Below, piece after piece: positions 58,805 through 64,000 of a stretch of DNA of 64,000 nucleotides. The notes under the pieces are model-generated. The model did no database searches. It was given only the letters and a program-made list of their open reading frames with translations, and was not told where the DNA came from. Source of the stretch: Mermis nigrescens (Eukaryota; Nematoda; Enoplea; Mermithida; Mermithidae). The position numbers and the translations under genes were made by a program. Positions within the stretch are counted from its first letter, which is position 1. Each line of letters begins with the position of its first letter. Location: NCBI GenBank assembly GCA_036768485.1, contig JAVLUZ010000154.1:23532685-23596684 (forward strand), written 5' to 3'.

Positions 58805-59553
58805 TTTGAACAATAAAGAACCGATTGAGTACGTTTAGGAACGCTTTTTCACGACCTAATCGCCGGAGATCTAAATAGTATCCTAACATACTTTTCTTCA
58901 AGAAAACGCGACCCGAACTGTGCGAAGTGCTGGTTAGTCTGAAGAAAACGCGACCTAAAGGCTTAGGTCGGACCATTGACGACCATAACCATACTTGGGC
59001 GTTGGGGGAGTTTTGGGGGTATGCACCCCCAGAAACCAGAAAACCCCCCAGAAACCAAAATGCCCCTCAGAAACCAAAATGCCTCCTCCAAGAATTCAAA
59101 TTTTTGAAATTTTTTTTGTTTTTTTGTGGCAATTTTTTGATGCCAATGGATAGTGCTTGCTGAGAATTGTTGATAATTCGGCCTGATTTCAGTCGATAAC
59201 ATCAGTTCGGCGAAGGTCATTTTTTGACCTTTGAAAAATCTTGCACCCCGAATTTGGGTGCCGCCCACCTAAGTTGACGACTCAGCTCGCATAGAGCATA
59301 TAAATATAGATTATACTCGTGTAATTCATATGCATATGATATCGTGTGCATAATGCGTACATGAGCGCTATCATCAGGCGTCTATTTAAGGACGTGAGGA
59401 CGTGCGCTGAGTAGTAAAGTGTCCGACCTATGGAAGCATTTAGGTCACTATTTCCTAAAAGTAAAGCATGTCACCAGACTCTTTAGGTCTCGGGCGATTA
59501 GGTCGTTGAAGAAGCGTTCCTAAATATACCCAATCGGATCTTTATTATTCAAA
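58805..59553. mobile_element. R13 element with terminal repeats of about 95 bases
   Basis: TTTGAACAATAAAGAACCGA, AGGAACGCTTTTTC and ACGACCTAATCGCC from 58805 reappear inverted up to 59553. An R2 element is inserted between the arms. No coding sequence. Confidence 0.8.
58976..59281. mobile_element. R2 MITE nested in the R13 element, target duplication TTGACGAC
   Basis: Element 58984-59273, with CATACTTGGGCG near the left end and GCCGCCCACCTAAG at the right. TTGACGAC lies at 58976-58983 and 59274-59281. Confidence 0.88.
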
Positions 59554-60074
59554 GTTCATGATGAGAACTGTATGTGAATAATGAAACAAATATATTATAA
59601 ATGTTAGAACATAATAAAAAGATCAGACAAGTTGTAAATAAATACTACAAATAACAAATAAAATAAGTAAATGAAATTGAAATAAATACCACCTCAGAAT
59701 CTAAGACCCGAGTCACTGGCAGGCTATTTTGAGTCGTCGAATATTTTCTGCATCGTTTTTGGGGACGCTGCTCGGTATTTACTAATGAAATGCTTAGAAT
59801 GGAATTTTAACAAAATTTAAAAAGGTCAAAAAAAGAATAGCAAAACAGTTAAATAATTAGAAATAAAAGCGCTAAAAATGCAATCTTACTCCGTTAAAAC
59901 ATTTCTTAGACAATCCCTTCCCTACAAAATATGCTACAGTGGTTTTTGCCTCGTGTTTGTGATCGTCACCCTTCTGGAAAAAATGTCTTGGATGTTCTTC
60001 TGAGGCAGTCACCAAAGAAGGAACCAAGTGCTCCTTAGTCCTAAGCAAATATATGAAGTAGTTGTAAATTTTGG

Positions 60075-60394
60075 GTTGGAAGCATGCGTGGACAGCAAGA
60101 AAATTTGTGGGGGGTGCAAGATTTTTCAAAGGTCAAAAAATTGCCTTAAAAATGGTGGTATGGCGAAAAACACCATTTTTCGACGTTTCTCATCGAGCAC
60201 TATCCATCGGCATCAAAAAATAGCAATAAAAACGAAAAAATTCTTAAAAATTGAATTAGGGTATTTTGATTTCTGGGAGTATTTTGGTTTCTGGGGGTAT
60301 TTTGGTTTCTGGGGTGTGGTTTCTCGGGGGTATTTTGGTTTCTCGAGGGGGTGCATACTCCCCCAAACACCCCACGCCCAGGTGTGGTTGGAAG
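60075..60394. mobile_element. R2 MITE with 8-bp target duplication GTTGGAAG
   Basis: Element 60083-60386, ends CATGCGTGGACAGCAAG and CACGCCCAGGTGTG. GTTGGAAG lies at 60075-60082 and 60387-60394. A GGTATTTTGGTTTCT unit is repeated internally. Confidence 0.9.
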
Positions 60395-60831
60395 GAAAGA
60401 GAACCAATCACAACATCATGGGCTCCAAAGGGAACCCTAGAACAAAGCAATGCATCCTCTTCTGTGTTCGACGCTTCCTGCCATGCAATCGAGATTTTAT
60501 TTTTTGTCTGAACGTCGGCGGACAAATCCCCTCAATTTCAAAGTGACATAATCGAATTTTCATTCCTCGAAAAACAAAGCCTTCGAACAATCAATAAAAG
60601 TCCAACGAACGAAATTTCGATCGAAAATCAATACGTTTTTTCTCTCTAAGCTCGATCGTAAAAAGACTTTTCATGACGATATAGCTAGCTTTCTTAGCCC
60701 AAAAAGGCTATATAGCTAGTTTTCTGAGCCAGGAAAGAATATAGAGCCGTTTTCACGATGCACCTAAACCATCTACCAATTTTCGGTCAAAACCCCTGAA
60801 AGTTTGACCTTGCACACCTTTGGCATAAAGC

Positions 60832-61265
60832 CAGTGTTGTTTTTGTACAAGGTGCCTTTGTACATGTACGAGTACAAAGATGGTCCCCAAAAGTCTTTTT
60901 TATTTTGTACATGCAAATTTTTGGGTACTTAAATATAGTGCAGTAGCGCTTTGGTGCGGTAAAACGGGGTTTTTCGACCTTTGGCAGTGTATTTTAGCTA
61001 ATTTCTGAGTTTCTGATAGGAAAAAATAGTAAAAATTGCCTCAAAAGGGCGGAGGCGCCGAAAACTTCAGCATTTTTCCTTTCTAAATGCAATTTTTGCC
61101 ATTATGAATATATATAGAATACATAATTACTCATTTAGGCGCGAAGCGCCAAAATTTTTCTTTGAATCTTCATGCCTTTTTTATAGTTTTTGCCTTCCAA
61201 AAAATCTTTGTACATGCACAAAGATGGTCCCGAAAAGTCTTTGTACATCGGGGTAAATGATTGAG
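60832..61265 (+). mobile_element. R4 MITE copy with eroded right end
   Basis: Starts CAGTGTTGTTTTTGTACAAGG. Contains TTTTTGGGTACTTAAATATA, TTTGGCAGTGTATTTTAGC and a GGCGCGAAGCGCC hairpin at 61138-61150. Confidence 0.75.
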
Positions 61266-61317
61266 AATGCAAAAAAAGTGATTCACACGCTGGCGTGGTG
61301 GGGCGGGGGTTTAACAC

Positions 61318-61569
61318 CTCCAGAACATAGATGCACAAGGTCAGATTGGTCAGGGAGGGTAAAATCTAGATTTTTGAGCCAGAGAGGTGCTAAAACTTGG
61401 GATTTTGGAAGCATTAAATTGCGATTTTGGCCATTTGTGTTTCAAAATCGCTTGAAAATACACTATTTTTGGCTCAAATTGCTCGGCAGTACCTAGTTTT
61501 ATGACCCTTCAGTGGGAGGGGGTTTATACCCCCTCTCACCCTTCCTCATGTGCATGCTATGCCCCAGAA
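61318..61569. mobile_element. R8 MITE, copy 2
   Basis: Element 61326-61561, CATAGATGCACAAGG to TGTGCATGCTATG. Flanks CTCCAGAA and CCCCAGAA agree at seven of eight positions. Confidence 0.7.
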
Positions 61570-61815
61570 GTTGAAAAACCCCTCGCAGATTACTGTAGAC
61601 CCCTAGAATTCTATTTTTAGTAACATTTTTGGTGTTTTCACCCGACCATACCCCCAGAATTTTCTTGCTGCCTATGTATTACGGTGTAAATCTTTCTGGA
61701 GTGAAACCCACACACCCTCGTTGAAGATCATGCAGAACGTACGTGCGTGATTTTTTGGAGTTTTTGTTTTTTCCAGATTTTTTTGGGTCATTTTACTACT
61801 TATGTACATATGTAG

Positions 61816-62032
61816 CTCAGTCCCGTTACGCCTTGTTCGACGGTAAAAACGGCTACGTTTTTCGACCTGGGCGAAGACGGTACTTTGGACATTTTGTACG
61901 AATGTCGACGCAGTGATAATGATAAAAATGGACAAACTACGATCGAGTTTAGCACGTGGGATTCGGATCAAGATACGACTTTCCTCAAAATTCAGACGTA
62001 TACGGCCACTTGTGGATCAAATTGCCCGAATG
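61816..62032 (+). CDS. ITFG1: Linkin / ITFG1, exon 6 (FG-GAP blade 7)
   Basis: Acceptor ATATGTAG^CTC, phase 0 from exon 5. Reads TATFFDLGEDGTLDILYEC (FG-GAP loop), an EFSTWDSDQD segment and TYTATCGSNCPN, which matches the family's LCSNDCP cysteine pair. Donor AATG^GTATAT, phase 1. Confidence 0.88.
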
Positions 62033-62139
62033 GTATATATACATATATAAATAATCATTAATAGACAGTGCTCGGCTTGCAAAAATATTGATTTTCATGT
62101 TGGCTCGCCCTAATTATAGAATGACATTCACGTGCTGCG

Positions 62140-62255
62140 CTTCCAGCATTCACGTGCGCGCTTCCTTCTTGTTGGCGCTATTAATAGCTAAATTGCGCCG
62201 TCCCGCATCTCTAGATTTAATGGGATGATACAGATTAATGGCGTATAATAATAAA
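62140..62255 (+). repeat. R7 repeat, copy 2
   Basis: GGCGCTATTAATAGCTAAAT, TGCGCCGTCCCGCATC and GGGATGATACAGA in the same order as 42385-42490. Confidence 0.55.
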
Positions 62256-62722
62256 AAAAGAGATAATAGCGTATGATGGATGAAACGCGGCGCTAGTGAC
62301 CCACCATCTATTATAATTTGAGGGTGATAGCGCGTCATCTTTCACGGCGACCACTAAACTTTTGCTAAATGAGAAATTTAAATTTATGTAATTAAATTAA
62401 TCAAATTTGAATAAAAATAAATTAAATTTTAAATTAAATTTAAATTAAATTGCACTTGAGGTACTTTGGATTCTAGAATCGCAATTGAAAATTAAACTAT
62501 TTTTTAAATTAATTTATAATTTTTGAATCAAGTCTTTCATATTACAGAATTAAACAAACAATTGAACTACATTTTCGGGTTCTAGAGACCTGCCGAGGGC
62601 AATGATTGACGATTTTTCTGAAAATCAAGTCCAACGATGAATGAAAATTTAAAACTTTTCGGCAAAAATGCTCCAAATGTATCAAAGGTCGTGTTTGGCT
62701 ATTGTCACTATGTCATTTTAGC

Positions 62723-62981
62723 ATTTGTACCGTACGTGGGCAGCAAGAAAATTCTGGGAGGTGGTAGAATTTTTGAAGGTCAAAAAATGGCCTTAAAATG
62801 GTGGTATGGCGATAAAAACACCATTTTTCGACGTTACTCTTCAAGCACTATCCATTGGCATCCAAAAATTGCGAAAACAACGAAAACAATTTTCAAAATT
62901 GAATTCTGAGGGGTTTCGATTTGACGAGGGTATTCTGTTCCGGGGTATACCCAAACCCCCACGCCCAGGTGTGATTTGTAC
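62723..62981. mobile_element. R2 MITE with 8-bp target duplication ATTTGTAC
   Basis: Element 62731-62973, ends CGTACGTGGGCAGC and CACGCCCAGGTGTG. ATTTGTAC flanks it on both sides. Confidence 0.9.
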
Positions 62982-63520
62982 CTATTTTTTAGTCATTTTA
63001 GCCTCCAGTTGGGCTTTTCGAGACTGGGTTGCGAAGGGTAGAAATGTTTGCCAATTAATATCTTAATTTTATTGTTTGATCTTTTTCGATTTTAATTCTG
63101 AGACATTGTAACGACAGACGAAACAGAAAATTGCAAAATAAAATTGAAATTGAAATAAAACATTTTGTTTACCATGATATTAATTTAAACCATACATGTA
63201 ACGGCTCGAAATTTTGGGGTACTGGCCATTTTTAGGGGAGAATGACTCCTAGAATTTTTGACCAAAAATGACAAGAAAAGGCAACTAAACATATTTAAAA
63301 AACGTATGTTTTCGCCAGAAAATCGGCGGGGGGTTAAAAATTTTCCATTTGTGGGAGATTGAGTCCGACTAATGTTGGGTGGGGACACATGATTATGTAA
63401 CGGCTTGGAATTTTGTGTGAAAGTCCCCGGCCATTTTCAGTGAGTTTGCCTCTTATCTATGGCAAAAACGCAAATTTATCCCGAAAATCGGCCAAAAAAT
63501 TTTGCTGGCTCTGTGGATGG

Positions 63521-63779
63521 GCGACGACCATACGTGGGCAGCACCAAAATTCTGGAGGTGCAAGATTTTTAAAAGATCAAACAGATCCTCAAAAATGGTG
63601 ATTTGGTCACAAAAACACCATTTTTAACGTTTCTCATCGAGCACTATCCATTGGCATCAAAAATTGCGAAAAAACAAAAAATTTCAAAAATTGAATTCTG
63701 GGGGTATTCTGGCTTCTGGGGTATGTTGGTTTATCGGGGGTGCATTCCCCCAACCCCCACGCCTAGGTGGGGCGACGAC
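63521..63779. mobile_element. R2 MITE with 8-bp target duplication GCGACGAC
   Basis: Element 63529-63771, ends CATACGTGGGCAGCACC and CCCACGCCTAGGTGG. GCGACGAC lies at 63521-63528 and 63772-63779. It sits just upstream of linkin exon 7. Confidence 0.9.
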
Positions 63780-63903
63780 CAATTTTGGGTGGGGGATCTC
63801 CTGCTAAATTTATGACGGAGCTTCCCTTTCCACCCGTTACATTTCTGAGCTAAGATATATCTAGCTACAGCAATCTCGGCTAAAATTTGATTATTAGGTA
63901 AAG

Positions 63904-64000
63904 AGGGCACCGGAATTAGTCTGCCCGGAGCATCTTTGGCTTATCGAATGAGCGACGCTGACGGAAATGACCTTAGCGCTGCCTATACACAACAAAGCTG
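63904..64000 (+). CDS. ITFG1: Linkin / ITFG1, exon 7 (partial, runs off the window)
   Basis: Acceptor GGTAAAG^AG completes a codon from exon 6. Reads GTGISLPGASLAYRMSDADG then NDLSAAYTQQS, aligned with the family's PGPxxxYxxxDANG...QLSQS segment. The transmembrane helix and short cytoplasmic tail must lie beyond base 64000. Confidence 0.8.

Larger units (their letters stand above)
58715..61815 (+). other. Linkin intron 5
   Basis: 3.1 kb, phase 0. Contains the R13 element with nested R2, a second R2 (60083-60386), an R4 copy (from 60832) and an R8 copy (61326-61561). A partial R2 end is near 61640-61680. Confidence 0.7.
62033..63903 (+). other. Linkin intron 6
   Basis: 1.9 kb, phase 1. Contains an R7 copy (62140-62255), AATTAAATTTAAATT simple sequence (62380-62460) and two R2 elements. 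A LINE-tail-like AAAATTGAAATTGAAATAAA is at about 63140. Confidence 0.7.

Overview
This is AT-rich eukaryotic nuclear DNA from an invertebrate animal. Evidence for that: GT-AG introns of several kilobases, two conserved metazoan genes split into short exons, a CR1/Jockey-type LINE fragment, and dense non-coding DNA transposons. AGGTTAGGTT strings and ATGTATGTACATACAT microsatellites hint at an arthropod or other ecdysozoan, but the sequence does not settle the species. I see no prokaryotic operons, CRISPR arrays or rRNA genes.

Genes. (1) 851-5950, minus strand: the last two exons of a lysosomal cationic amino acid exporter of the PQ-loop family (SLC66A1/LAAT-1). There is an apparent one-base break in a T run. 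A 5'-truncated LINE lies antisense in its intron. (2) 28548-30638, minus strand: two exons whose splice phases match. They encode a cysteine-containing, probably secreted protein that I do not recognise. (3) 42916-64000, plus strand: seven exons of a linkin/ITFG1 (T-cell immunomodulatory protein) homologue. It is an FG-GAP beta-propeller cell-surface protein with roughly one propeller blade per exon. Reading frame and splice phase hold across all six introns; the C-terminal part lies beyond the window. (4) 20460-20737, minus strand: a weaker candidate exon.

Most of the rest is transposon-derived. The largest structure is at 11.4-18.4 kb: two arms of 3-4 kb in inverted orientation around a (TA)n centre and flanked by (TA)n. 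It carries many GTGTAAA/TTTACAC dyads and has no coding capacity. Single copies of the same arm lie at 23.9-27.4 kb and 49.4-54.2 kb. Several short non-autonomous families can be defined from this window alone. One, with ends CATAC(C/G)TGGGC, has six copies flanked by perfect 8-bp target duplications, which points to the hAT superfamily. A second, with ends CAGTGTTTTTT/CACTGTTTT, also has 8-bp duplications. A 213-bp element at 50461-50673 has its unoccupied counterpart at 12461-12468. A GC-rich hairpin, GGCGCTTCGCGCC, recurs in several otherwise different families.

Layout: 0-6 kb SLC66A1 with LINE; 6-11 kb repeats and microsatellites; 11.4-18.4 kb giant foldback; 18.5-20.1 kb an element split by two minisatellites; 20-27.4 kb candidate exon, then foldback arm; 28.5-30.6 kb unknown gene; 31-42 kb small transposons, GC-rich duplications and a nested foldback at 38 kb; 42.9-64 kb linkin gene with introns packed with small DNA transposons.
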